64,000 bases of DNA. Origin: Paenisporosarcina sp. FSL H8-0542 (GTDB lineage Bacteria; Bacillota; Bacilli; Bacillales_A; Planococcaceae). The notes below the pieces were generated by a model. The model worked only from the letters and a program-made list of their open reading frames with translations. It had not been told where the DNA came from and searched no databases. The translations under genes and the position numbers were made by a program. The DNA lies in contig NZ_CP152050.1 of the NCBI RefSeq assembly GCF_038632915.1, forward strand, positions 2,573,001 to 2,637,000, in the 5' to 3' direction. Numbering within the stretch: the first letter of the stretch is position 1; each line of letters begins with the position of its first letter. Below are positions 1-9,645 of the stretch, piece after piece.

Positions 1-2619
<2,619 letters not shown>

Positions 2620-2718
2620 TTATCGGTCAATACCAAGACGAATCATATGACAAAAATTGTTCATCTGATTAACCAATTACGCTGTCCACTCGTTCTTGCT
2701 CCTGGCGAAGTTCCATGT

Positions 2719-3498
2719 TCATAGGTTGGGCCTGGTTCCAATGACGACTGTAGCGTCAAGTTCGTCGTAATATGCCACCTGTGTTATTAGCCCGTTTTGA
2801 GCAAAAATCTCGACGGTCAACAGTGCCTGTCTCTCGCTAGTCTCAACCAGCAGATGACCGCCCGGCGCAAGCCAGAGTGTTGCCTCAGCAGCTACTCGCC
2901 GCTGGACGTCAAGCCCGTCCGCACCCCCGTCGAGTGCCACCCGCGCCTCATGTATGCGGGCCTCCTGGGGTAACAGCACGATCGCTTCGGTAGGGACGTA
3001 GGGTGCGTTTGCGACCAGGACGTTGACACGGCCCCGTAATGTGGCTGGCAGCGGCTCATAGAGGTCTCCTTCATACACGTGCCCTCCGACGGAAGTTACG
3101 TTTCGGCGGGCGCACCGCACCGCGGCTGGATCAATGTCAGCGGCGTACAACTCGATTCCTTCCATAGCTACGGCCAGCGCTAAACCCACCGCGCCTGTGC
3201 CGCAGCACAGGTCAACCACAATGGCGCCTTGTGTTACGAGAGCTGCTGCTTGGCGGACTAAAAACTCAGTGCGACGGCGGGGTACGAATACTCCCGGGTC
3301 CACCGCTATCCGGATACCGCAGAATTCAGCCCACCCTAAGACGTATTCAAGGGGCAAGCCGTTTATTCGTCGTTCCACCATGGTGGCAAATTCAGCCGGC
3401 GTCCTTGCCTCAGAGAAAAACAACCGTGCCTCATCTTCTGCGAATACACAACCGGCTGTCCGAAGCCTGGTTATTATACTTTTTGTTTCATCGTCCAT
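2719..3498 (-). CDS. PrmC/HemK-related protein-(glutamine-N5) methyltransferase, probable horizontal acquisition
   Basis: This is a class I SAM-dependent methyltransferase of the PrmC-related group. The SAM-binding motif is VVDLCCGTGAVGLAL, and the substrate-side motif reads NAPYVP instead of the NPPY of true PrmC, a variant known from a PrmC-like family of unknown substrate that is common in actinobacteria. GC content of the body is clearly higher than in all neighbours, with many GCC/GGC/CGG codons, which suggests transfer from a high-GC donor. The start is uncertain: ATG at 3498 gives 259 residues and fits family length, while an in-frame GTG at 3531 adds 11 residues; neither has a good ribosome binding site. 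It lies 115 bases upstream of rph on the same strand. Its substrate cannot be told from sequence. Confidence 0.8.
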   Translation of the reverse strand: MDDETKSIITRLRTAGCVFAEDEARLFFSEARTPAEFATMVERRINGLPLEYVLGWAEFCGIRIAVDPGVFVPRRRTEFLVRQAAALVTQGAIVVDLCCGTGAVGLALAVAMEGIELYAADIDPAAVRCARRNVTSVGGHVYEGDLYEPLPATLRGRVNVLVANAPYVPTEAIVLLPQEARIHEARVALDGGADGLDVQRRVAAEATLWLAPGGHLLVETSERQALLTVEIFAQNGLITQVAYYDELDATVVIGTRPNL

Positions 3499-3591
3499 AT
3501 AAAAATTAATTTGCTCTTCTATTAATATCACCTAATCTTGATAGCTTTTAGTATTATTTGTAATTCGTTAAAAATAGAAGAAATCCTTCTT

Positions 3592-3600
3592 GAACTAACC
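3592..3600 (-). repeat. Partial arm of the 3.6-5.6 kb cassette-like repeat
   Basis: GGTTAGTTC on the minus strand, followed by AAGAAGGAT, matches the outer edge of the element at 4412-4502 (GGTTAGTTCGAAAAGGAT). It marks the distal limit of the repeat array. The rest of 3601-3710 shows no convincing gene. Confidence 0.45.
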
Positions 3601-3710
3601 AAGCTTTTCATAATACCACTCCACTTTTTCGATTAGATGTTAGAAGAATTTATTCATGGTCTTTTAGCTCTGATGTAGATCTTTGAGGTGAGAACTTCAT
3701 TTCATCCATA

Positions 3711-3795
3711 AGAAAAAGCCACCTGTAAAGGCGGCAGCAAGTTCCAACTAAAGTACCCGTTAGTTGAAGAAGAAATTTTAAGTTAGTTCAATAAG
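3711..3795 (-). repeat. Cassette-like repeat element 1 with intrinsic terminator
   Basis: On the minus strand two copies of TTCTTnTTsAACTAAC stand in tandem (the first overlaps the stop codon of the DUF3953 gene), followed by GGGTACTTTAGTT and then a GC-rich hairpin (GCCGCC...GGTGGC) with a run of Ts. It shares the AACTAACGGGTnCTTTA core with elements at 4412-4502, 4865-4936 and 5511-5550, and like them sits directly after a small minus-strand gene. Confidence 0.7.
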
Positions 3796-4019
3796 AAACC
3801 CTGTATGGAAACAAAGAAAATAAATAAAGAAACAATAATGAACATATACCCTTCAAATCTCTTTCTGTCTTTCTGAAGTTCGAATAATCCTGTTACCAAC
3901 ATAAACGCACCTAAGAACAACATCATAAACGGCATCAACTCAAAGTTTCTACTTATTAAACTATAACTGGATAAAGCAATAACAATTATTCCTAATATAA
4001 TTCTTATTATTTTCATCAA
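3783..4019 (-). CDS. Small membrane protein, DUF3953 (YczI-like)
   Basis: A 78-residue, very hydrophobic protein with three predicted membrane segments at about residues 5-22, 29-47 and 56-76, separated by the charged linker ELQKDRKRFEG. It resembles the DUF3953/YczI family of Bacillus membrane proteins of unknown function (approximate length 80). A paralogue with the same layout (SRNFELMPF versus TRNFEFQAY, then LFLG..MLVTG, then FVSIQ) is encoded at 32344-32577. The stop codon lies inside the repeat element that follows, and the gene is the last of the small-gene array. Family assignment is by recognition of pattern; no biochemical role is known. Confidence 0.7.
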   Translation of the reverse strand: MMKIIRIILGIIVIALSSYSLISRNFELMPFMMLFLGAFMLVTGLFELQKDRKRFEGYMFIIVSLFIFFVSIQGFLLN

Positions 4020-4101
4020 TATAATCCTCTCAAAAATTATTTTATCTTATCATATAAAGTATTCATTTTGGTGGAATGAAGAGAACGGACGCTTACTAAT
4101 C

Positions 4102-4119
4102 CGCCCCGTTAGTTGGACA
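4102..4119 (-). repeat. Truncated copy of the cassette-like repeat (element 2)
   Basis: The minus strand reads CCAACTAACGGGGCGG, the core of the repeat without the TTTAGTT arm and hairpin. It lies just after the stop codon of the gene remnant at 4136-4369, the same gene-then-element order as in the neighbouring units. Confidence 0.5.
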
Positions 4120-4135
4120 ACAAATACTGTAATAT

Positions 4136-4369
4136 TCATTTAACTGAATTAGCCATTTTTAAAAAATCCTTAAGTGTATAGTTTTTCTTCTCTCCCTTGT
4201 GAGGAGGTATCATTAAACCGATGTCCACATTCTCTTCACTATCGTGCCACGAAATTACTTTAGCATCTCCTTGATCATCCCATTGAGCGTCTATTCCATT
4301 ACTTAACTTCACTGTTTCCTGAGCGGCAAACGTATCGATTGCTTTGGTGAAAAGGTTGGATACGTGTAA
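4136..4369 (-). pseudogene. 5'-truncated remnant of an unidentified gene
   Basis: The minus strand has an open frame of about 77 codons ending in TGA at 4136-4138. It has normal codon structure and encodes an acidic, soluble-looking tail (LFTKAIDTFAAQETVKLSNG, then IDAQWDDQGDAKVISW, ending KDFLKMANSVK). There is no start codon or ribosome binding site; the frame is blocked by a stop at 4370-4372, so this is the C-terminal part of a longer protein. I do not recognise the family. It lies between two copies of the repeat element, as do its neighbours. Confidence 0.55.
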
Positions 4370-4411
4370 TTAGAAAAATCCTTTCATTTAAATATTAGAG
4401 TACATCCTTTT

Positions 4412-4502
4412 CGAACTAACCTGTCCCTTTAGTTCAATAAGAAAAGGGCTGACAAACAGCCCGATGATCTTTAACTAAAACACCCGTTAGTCGAATAAGA
4501 AA
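4412..4502 (-). repeat. Cassette-like repeat element 3 (most complete copy)
   Basis: Read on the minus strand: ACTAACGGGTGTTTTAGTT, a terminator hairpin GGGCTG-tttgt-CAGCCC (4446-4462) with TTTTCTTATT, then AACTAAAGGGACAGGTTAGT. The two arms are inverted copies of each other (CTAAC...TTTAGTT against AACTAAA...GTTAG), so the whole unit is an imperfect palindrome of about 75-90 bases around a terminator. It lies directly downstream of the 4530-4742 gene. Confidence 0.7.
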
Positions 4503-4529
4503 TGAGGAATTATTCAAACACAATGCCTT

Positions 4530-4742
4530 TTATTTTTTACACTCAAAAGAATATTCACTTGTGAAATTATTATGGATTTCTAATATGACTTCTCCACCAA
4601 TTTCATAACAGCGAGTACTAGCTAAATTTATTTCTGAAGTATTGAAATAACTAGATGAAATCGTTAAAAAAGCGAATCCAAATAAAGCTAAAACTAAAAT
4701 CAATAACCCACCTGTAAAATGCCTATTTTTAAATACAGTCAT
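4530..4742 (-). CDS. Small single-pass membrane protein, unidentified
   Basis: A 70-residue protein with a basic N-terminus (MTVFKNRHFTGG), one strong hydrophobic segment at residues 10-30, and a polar extracytoplasmic tail with two cysteines (CYEIGG and SFECKK at the end), which could form a disulfide outside the cell. The start ATG at 4742 has a good site, AAGGGGTG, 8 bases upstream. I do not recognise a family. The gene is followed within 30 bases by repeat element 3, so it forms one gene-plus-element unit of the 3.6-5.6 kb array. Expression is plausible because start, ribosome binding site and terminator are intact. Confidence 0.6.
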   Translation of the reverse strand: MTVFKNRHFTGGLLILVLALFGFAFLTISSSYFNTSEINLASTRCYEIGGEVILEIHNNFTSEYSFECKK

Positions 4743-4864
4743 TTTCAGAACACCCCTTATTTAAATTGAACAAACTTTCCATTTACTTTAATACGTTTGA
4801 AACAAATATAAGTTACAAAAAATTTCCATATGAAATCAACAAAAGTCCATTTCTGCTTATTGGA

Positions 4865-4936
4865 GTACCTGCCCCTTTAGTTTAAAAAGAAAAAGGCTTT
4901 ACTCCTTATTGAAGTAAAGCATCCGTTAGTTGAAAA
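4865..4936 (-). repeat. Cassette-like repeat element 4 with terminator
   Basis: Minus strand: CAACTAACGGATGCTTTACTT, hairpin GCTTTAC (4914-4920) / GTAAAGC (4896-4902) followed by CTTTTTCTTTTT, then AAACTAAAGGGGCAGGTA. Arms and hairpin correspond to elements 3 and 5. It follows the broken lipoprotein gene by about 10 bases. Confidence 0.7.
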
Positions 4937-4946
4937 ACACAATCCC

Positions 4947-5375
4947 TTATTTCGCTTCCACAACAAAACTTGTATAGGGTTTTTCATCAATAGTTACATC
5001 AATTTTCCATAACCCTAATTTGTCAAATCCGAATTTCGCTCCATTCTGTTCCTTTTCAATATTTTTTTCATGAAGCTAGACAGATTCGCCATTTTCTTTA
5101 TGTGTAGCCGTCATTTTATATTTTTTCCCATTAAGTTCTTCGAGACTATTCAAGAAATAAACTGCATAAAGTCTTCCTTGTTTTGCTGGAAACTCAAGTT
5201 CATTGCTTTCTCCATTTACTTTAATAACACCAAATTCCCCTTCAGTTCCATGCAAAGTTAGATTATCGACATTGAATGCAGGACTTAGATTCCAATCTCC
5301 ATCATTATCTTTTTCTTCTGTACATCCTAAGAGTAATAAAACTAAAACAAGCAACAGAAAACTTATTCTCTTCAA
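4947..5375 (-). pseudogene. Broken small lipoprotein gene (in-frame amber stop)
   Basis: The first 99 codons encode a lipoprotein precursor: basic start, hydrophobic stretch and lipobox LLLGC, then an acidic mature domain (TEEKDNDGDW). Translation stops at TAG (5076-5078), but the same frame continues for 42 more codons (LHEKNIEKEQNG ... PYTSFVVEAK) to a TAA at 4947-4949, and repeat element 4 follows at the usual distance. The original protein was therefore about 142 residues. The start is also poor: the frame begins with TTG at 5375, while the AGGAGG site lies some 20 bases upstream and opens a different 7-codon frame. Two defects suggest a decayed gene, although a truncated lipoprotein could still be made. 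Confidence 0.65.
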
Positions 5376-5510
5376 TCGAATAATTGAAATGTCATTTCCT
5401 CCTTTTTTTCATCTGTTTATTCTTTAAACATTTGATAAAAATGCACATAGAAATATTCTTCAATTCAATCTAATCTCTTTATGTTACCTATTTCGGCGTC
5501 CTTCCAAATA

Positions 5511-5550
5511 TACCTGCTTATTGAAGTAAAGCACCCGTTAGTTGAATAAG
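5511..5550 (-). repeat. Short form of the cassette-like repeat (element 5)
   Basis: Minus strand: CTTATTCAACTAACGGGTGC, then TTTACTTCAATAAGCAGGTA. Compared with element 4 it lacks about 35 internal bases (right hairpin arm, T-run and AACTAAAGGG), joining CAATAAG directly to CAGGTA. This internal deletion shows the element is modular. Confidence 0.65.
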
Positions 5551-5702
5551 ACAGATTAATTTAACGGTCCATATATATCTATTTATTTTCTAGTGTAAGC
5601 ATTCATAATTGGACCAGATTGTGGAATAAGCGATATTTGATATTTAAAAATTGGATTTAAGGAATAGCGCTTTTTAATTAAAGTAGAATGGAAATTTAAA
5701 AA

Positions 5703-5739
5703 CCTAAACTCTTTGTTCAATATGAACAAGGAGTTTAGG
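5703..5739 (-). terminator. Strong hairpin, minus-strand terminator
   Basis: CCTAAACTC.TTGTTC pairs with GAACAA.GAGTTTAGG around a short AT loop, 17 near-perfect pairs; on the minus strand it is followed by TTTTTAAA. It probably stops transcripts leaving the efflux gene. Confidence 0.6.
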
Positions 5740-5866
5740 TTCAAAGATAAGAGTATGGCTTTTTGAGTAAGAGAGTTTTCTAGCTCCACATGGAAGCTAC
5801 TTCGAATGATCATCACAGGAACAATCTTGGCCTTTTATTGTTCCGAAGGCCATTGTGCTTTTCTAA

Positions 5867-7069
5867 TTAATTCGCTAAACTTTCTGCCAATTCGTTTTCT
5901 TTCCACATGACTGTAATACATAGGCCAAAGACCATAATGACAGCTGCGAATAGATAAGGATAGTGGATGTTTACGTCAAATAGTATTCCGGCCATGGCTG
6001 GCCCTACGATATTACCTAAGCTCGTATAGGTTGAATTCATTCCTGCAACAAATCCTTGCTCTTTCCCGCCAGCTTTTGATAAAAATGTCGTCACTGCCGG
6101 ACGAAGCAAGTCAAATGCGAGGAAGATGAAGCAAGTTACCACCAGTACTGCCAAGAAGCTAGAGACCAAGGTGGACGCCACCGCCAATATTGCACCTACA
6201 ATCAAACATAATTGGATCAGTTTCTTTTCTCCGAGTATATCTACCATTTTTCCAAACATAAATACTTGCACAACAACTCCAAAGATTGAGCTTATTGTAA
6301 TAATAGCTGCAAGGTCTTTAGGCGTGAAGCCGAATTTATGATTAGAAAATAGACTAAAAACAGTTTCATATGCTGATAAACCGAAAGCGAGTACAAATAC
6401 AATGATAAATGCAATAAAGTAAAGCGGATGAAGTGATCTTTTTAAATCGCCAATAAAGTTTGTTTGCTTTGTATTAGCAGAAATTTCCGAAAGCTGTTCC
6501 TTTGTTAGAGGCTCTTTTAAAATAAACATCGATGAAATGCATGCTAAAAAAGCAATTGCTGCCGCAAAGAAGAAAGGCAAGCGAACACCATATTCTGCAA
6601 TAAATCCACCTATACCAGGTCCTATAATAAAGCCAGTGCTAATGGCGGCAGAAATATAGCCCATTGCTTTTGCCCGTTCCTGAACTGATGTAATATCTGC
6701 AACATATGCAGTAACACCAGGCATAATAAAGGCTGCACTAATTCCCCCTAGAAACCTTGATATATAAAGAACCGATACGTTCGTGCCTACACCAAAGATA
6801 AGTTCTGAAACACCAAAAAGGAATAAGCCGAATATAATGATTTTCTTTCTACCGTAACGGTCAACCCATCGACCTGCGAATGGTGACAGAAGCAGTTGCG
6901 CTACCGCAAATACGGCAACAAGATAGCCCATCGTACTTCCTGATAAATCCATGATATTCATAAATGACGGCATAACGGGGATGATGAGTCCAATTCCTAG
7001 AAATGCAATGAATATATTGCTTAAAAGAATAATTAATACCATCTTTTGTTTTTTAATTGGTTTTTTCAT
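5867..7069 (-). CDS. MFS multidrug efflux transporter (Bmr/NorA type)
   Basis: A 400-residue, 12-helix major facilitator protein, probably a drug:proton antiporter of the plasma membrane. It follows Bmr/Blt of Bacillus nearly block for block: FIAFLGIGLIIPVMP in helix 1, motif A GRWVDRYGRKK at residues 66-76, LGGISAAFIMPGVTAYVADI, and the antiporter motif C AAISTGFIIGPGIGG near 140-154, then RPAVTTFLSKAGG..QGFVAGMNS in the C-terminal half. The start ATG at 7069 lies 26 bases after the tetR-like gene, so the two genes probably form one operon under autorepression. Likely substrates are amphipathic cations or fluoroquinolones by family analogy; the actual range cannot be read from the sequence. 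Confidence 0.88.
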   Translation of the reverse strand: MKKPIKKQKMVLIILLSNIFIAFLGIGLIIPVMPSFMNIMDLSGSTMGYLVAVFAVAQLLLSPFAGRWVDRYGRKKIIIFGLFLFGVSELIFGVGTNVSVLYISRFLGGISAAFIMPGVTAYVADITSVQERAKAMGYISAAISTGFIIGPGIGGFIAEYGVRLPFFFAAAIAFLACISSMFILKEPLTKEQLSEISANTKQTNFIGDLKRSLHPLYFIAFIIVFVLAFGLSAYETVFSLFSNHKFGFTPKDLAAIITISSIFGVVVQVFMFGKMVDILGEKKLIQLCLIVGAILAVASTLVSSFLAVLVVTCFIFLAFDLLRPAVTTFLSKAGGKEQGFVAGMNSTYTSLGNIVGPAMAGILFDVNIHYPYLFAAVIMVFGLCITVMWKENELAESLAN

Positions 7070-7095
7070 GTTTTAACACCTTTTTTCTGTATGGC

Positions 7096-7677
7096 TCATT
7101 GATGTGAAATACCTCTCCAAAATACTGTCCAAGAGGCTGCTAATTTGTCCTTCAGCCGTTTCTCATTATTGCCGTAAACAAGCTCCAGCAGAATGGAATC
7201 GACTACTCCTAAGAAAGCATAGGTAGGCGTTATTGCCTCATCTCCGAAGATTTTTTTTACATTGATCCAATCCTGAAATTTTCTTTCCAATATCATCTGT
7301 ACCTTTTCCTCGATATCTATGACTTCCTGTTCAATTGCTTTTTCAAGATGGGCTGGCGGAAAAAAAGACATACGCAGCCAAAACTTTAACTGCTCATTTT
7401 TTTGGAAAAGATCGATGACCAATTGTAGAAATCCGTATAAATCTTTTTCAGGGTTTTCTGAATCAACTTGACTAAAATATTGAAGTTTTGAAGATAGCTC
7501 CGTCTCTTTCGCATCCCGTAAAACTTGCAGAAAAAGATCATCCTTTCCTTTAAAATGGGCATAAATGGATTGCTTTTTCATGCCGACTTCTTCAGCTATT
7601 AGAGAAAGGGATGCTCCTTCATAACCATGAATTGTGAAATATTTTAGAGCTGCCTTCTTAATTTCATTGCTTTTCAA
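7096..7677 (-). CDS. TetR-family repressor of the adjacent efflux gene
   Basis: A 193-residue regulator with the N-terminal TetR helix-turn-helix (ALKYFTIHGYEGASLSLIAE, then EVGMKKQSIYAHFKGKDDLF at about residues 8-48) and a variable ligand-binding C-terminal domain. I place the start at TTG 7677 because GAGGTGA stands 5 bases upstream; the frame could also start at GTG 7686. The perfect palindrome TAACGAACGTTCGTTA lies 18 bases upstream of the start, the normal place for an autorepressor operator. The gene is co-directional with the efflux pump and 26 bases before it, so the inducer is probably a pump substrate. This is a different regulator class from BmrR (MerR type). Confidence 0.85.
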   Translation of the reverse strand: MKSNEIKKAALKYFTIHGYEGASLSLIAEEVGMKKQSIYAHFKGKDDLFLQVLRDAKETELSSKLQYFSQVDSENPEKDLYGFLQLVIDLFQKNEQLKFWLRMSFFPPAHLEKAIEQEVIDIEEKVQMILERKFQDWINVKKIFGDEAITPTYAFLGVVDSILLELVYGNNEKRLKDKLAASWTVFWRGISHQ

Positions 7678-7694
7678 TAATATCACCTCAAATT

Positions 7695-7710
7695 TAACGA
7701 ACGTTCGTTA
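7695..7710. promoter_or_regulatory. TetR-type operator palindrome
   Basis: TAACGAACGTTCGTTA is a perfect 16-base palindrome (extended further by AA/TT-rich flanks) just upstream of the repressor gene. Its size and GAACGTTC core match operators bound by TetR dimers, such as those of QacR-like regulators. It probably controls the repressor-pump operon. Confidence 0.75.
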
Positions 7711-7829
7711 GTTATATTAGCAAACTAAATAGATATAAGCAAGCAGATTAGTTTATAGAAAGGTTTTACAGCACGGTAATGCAGAAAAATATTCCATAAT
7801 CGTCCGCGATTGTGGAACAAAACAAGTAG

Positions 7830-8137
7830 AAATTAACAGGGTTGGTGAATCGTCATTTATTAAATGATCACCCCACTCAAGCACTTAATCAGGCAAATAA
7901 AATTGGTATCATGTTATCGATTTGTACCGTTTTAAGTACATAAATGACACGTTAGGACATACCGTAGGCGATCATTTATTGATGGAGGTTACCAAGCGAA
8001 TTCAAGCCGGCGTGGTTAAAGAGGATACAGTGACACTACGTTCATCATGTCTAGATGGAGTTCGAAACTTAGATAGTATGCATAATATAAAAGAGGAAAT
8101 CGTAGATTGTTTGAAGAATACATTACTGAATACTTGA
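7830..8137 (+). pseudogene. Degraded GGDEF-domain (diguanylate cyclase-like) gene
   Basis: Two reading frames carry consecutive pieces of a GGDEF domain. The first, from about 7833, reads LTGLVNRHLLNDHPTQALNQ, the usual start TGLPNRhLL of the domain; the second, after a frameshift near 7918, reads LYRFKYINDTLGHTVGDHLL, matching the LDrFKyINDtlGH block. The sequence then breaks off before any GGDEF signature and ends in an unrelated or EAL-like tail (EEIVDCLKNTLLNT) at 8137. Without the upstream sensory part, the signature motif and a continuous frame, it cannot make an active cyclase. It is the remnant of a cyclic-di-GMP gene. Confidence 0.75.
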
Positions 8138-8176
8138 TAGAATTGCTAGTTACTTAATTTACACTTGGAGGTAGTC

Positions 8177-8845
8177 ATGACACTTAAAAAATATTGGTTG
8201 CCAGTGCTCATTCTATTCATGAGCATTCTCTACATTTTCATCATTCCTAAAGATACACTTGCTGTTAAGCTCTTGTTTAAATTAATTCCAATGTGGCTGA
8301 TTATTTACTTTGCCTATTTACAAGCGCCAGCTAAGAAATTGCTTACACATTGGCTTCTGTTAATCGGTCTATTTTTTTGTATGCTCGGAGACGGCTTTCT
8401 CGTCTACTGGTTTGTCGTTGGTTTATCCGCTTTTCTGATTGGACACCTGTTTTATTTTGCGGGATTTTTGAGTAGATGGAACTTTTCAAAAATCCGTTTT
8501 GCAACCATCGTACCGATTGCGATATACGGTTACTTTTTCGGTAAAGAAATCATCAGTGCTCTAACTCTTGATGGCAACGATTCATTAGTATTACCCGTCT
8601 TGTTTTATATCATCGTCATTTCTTTGATGGCATGGTCCGCATTTATGACAGGCAACAAATGGGCGATTGTTGGAAGTATTTTGTTTGTCATTTCCGATTC
8701 CATTTTGTCCTGGAATATGTTTGTGTCCGATATTCCGTATTCAGGAATCCTTATTATGACGACTTATTACAGCGCACAATTTTTGATTGCTAATAGCATA
8801 CGTTCCATTGTATCTGAAACTAATCGACCGTCTGCTTTCTCTTAA
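8177..8845 (+). CDS. YhhN-family membrane protein (lysoplasmalogenase-like)
   Basis: A 222-residue protein made almost entirely of hydrophobic segments (about eight helices). Family landmarks are GLFFCMLGDGFLVYW, LIGHLFYFAGF and the later ISDSILSWNMF with acidic residues within helices, typical of the YhhN/TMEM86 family. Members hydrolyse the vinyl ether bond of lysoplasmalogens in animals; the substrate in bacteria is less clear. The start is ATG at 8177 behind TTGGAGG with 6 bases spacing; the upstream in-frame TTG overlaps the ribosome binding site and is unlikely. It stands alone after the broken GGDEF gene. Confidence 0.8.
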   Translation: MTLKKYWLPVLILFMSILYIFIIPKDTLAVKLLFKLIPMWLIIYFAYLQAPAKKLLTHWLLLIGLFFCMLGDGFLVYWFVVGLSAFLIGHLFYFAGFLSRWNFSKIRFATIVPIAIYGYFFGKEIISALTLDGNDSLVLPVLFYIIVISLMAWSAFMTGNKWAIVGSILFVISDSILSWNMFVSDIPYSGILIMTTYYSAQFLIANSIRSIVSETNRPSAFS

Positions 8846-9024
8846 ATAATTTTTCTAGTTCTTTAATCTTGTTACAACATTCTCCATTTATTACTATGAT
8901 CCCTTAAGATATCATTAAAGTTTTAAATGCTCTTCCGCTTCTGAAATACTTTTAACACAATGTCATCTGAAAGAATATTGTTAATCAAGTGAAAAAAGTA
9001 TCCTAGAAAAATTGCCAAAATAAA

Positions 9025-9053
9025 AGCCCATCCACAATAACTGTGGTTGGGCT
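9025..9053 (+). terminator. Intrinsic terminator, probably of the YhhN gene or bidirectional
   Basis: GCCCA.CCACA pairs with TGTGG.TGGGC around AATAAC and is followed by TATTTTAATT. The other strand has a comparable T-rich tail. Confidence 0.65.
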
Positions 9054-9187
9054 ATTTTAATTCTTCAAAAATTCCTACTACATCAACTTCATTATATTGT
9101 TAATTATGCTACCAATTAAGAGAACAAAGAACTGATTAAACTGCTTAAAATTACGAAAGTGTACATAGTCCTTTAAAAGTAAGAAAA

Positions 9188-9216
9188 CGTCCAGGCAATT
9201 GCCTAGACGCTTTTTT
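9188..9216 (+). terminator. Intrinsic terminator
   Basis: CGTC.AGGCAATTGCCT.GACG hairpin followed by CTTTTTT. No gene ends directly before it, so it may close a short untranslated transcript. Confidence 0.65.
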
Positions 9217-9645
9217 GGTTTGACTGACAACCTGGTTAAGTTCCGCAGTCAATATAGTTTATGCAATACCATCCTGTTTATGTACAGAATTGCGTATCAA
9301 ACCATTGTTAAACTTTCCCTCAAGTTTATATTACTCATTAATTTTTTGAATTACTTTTTATTTTTGATGGCTTTTTTGCTTTAGGATATAAGTGTCCATA
9401 AGCTAAAGTCACCTGCATTTATATATTATTTGAGGGCAAGTTAAAAAAGAATAATTATCTCTTTAAGAAAGGCCAAAAATCATGGACCGTGGATAATATT
9501 CGAACAGGCAAGATATTAACTGCCATATGACATCTGCAATATTGTTTAGAGGCTATTTTTTTATTCTTCTCTGGCTACGGTTATTGGAGCAACTTTGGGG
9601 AAGATTAATGATGTTGTTTTATTTAATGAAAGGAGGATTACAAAA

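Larger units (their letters stand above)
5376..5866. other. Intergenic region between small-gene array and efflux gene
   Basis: It holds the short repeat at 5511-5550 and the hairpin at 5703-5739. A 77-codon minus-strand frame at 5583-5816 contains the hairpin, has no clear ribosome binding site and matches nothing I know, so I do not call it. A weak hairpin GGCCTT...AAGGCC near 5831-5853 may end the efflux gene transcript. Confidence 0.5.
8846..9645. other. Long intergenic region with two terminators and no clear gene
   Basis: About 800 bases, AT-rich. It holds two strong hairpins (9025-9053 and 9188-9216). On the minus strand at about 8927-9045 there is a short start-less frame encoding a hydrophobic stretch (WAFILAIFLGYFFHLINN) that may be a gene remnant. 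The 61-codon plus-strand frame beginning at 9199 starts inside a terminator and is not called. The inverted pair TTGACTG/CAGTCAA at 9223-9256 is of unknown meaning. Confidence 0.5.

Noticed and set aside
3588-5552. A classical integron or a CRISPR array
   Set aside because: No integrase gene and non-consensus end heptamers argue against a standard integron; unequal spacing, coding cargo and only five diverged copies exclude CRISPR.
5583-5816. 77-codon minus-strand frame
   Set aside because: It runs through the strong 5703-5739 hairpin, lacks a convincing ribosome binding site, and has an Asn/Leu/Ser/Ile-rich composition as expected from AT-rich non-coding DNA.
9199-9384. 61-codon plus-strand frame
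   Set aside because: It starts inside a terminator stem and has no ribosome binding site; composition is that of AT-rich intergenic DNA.
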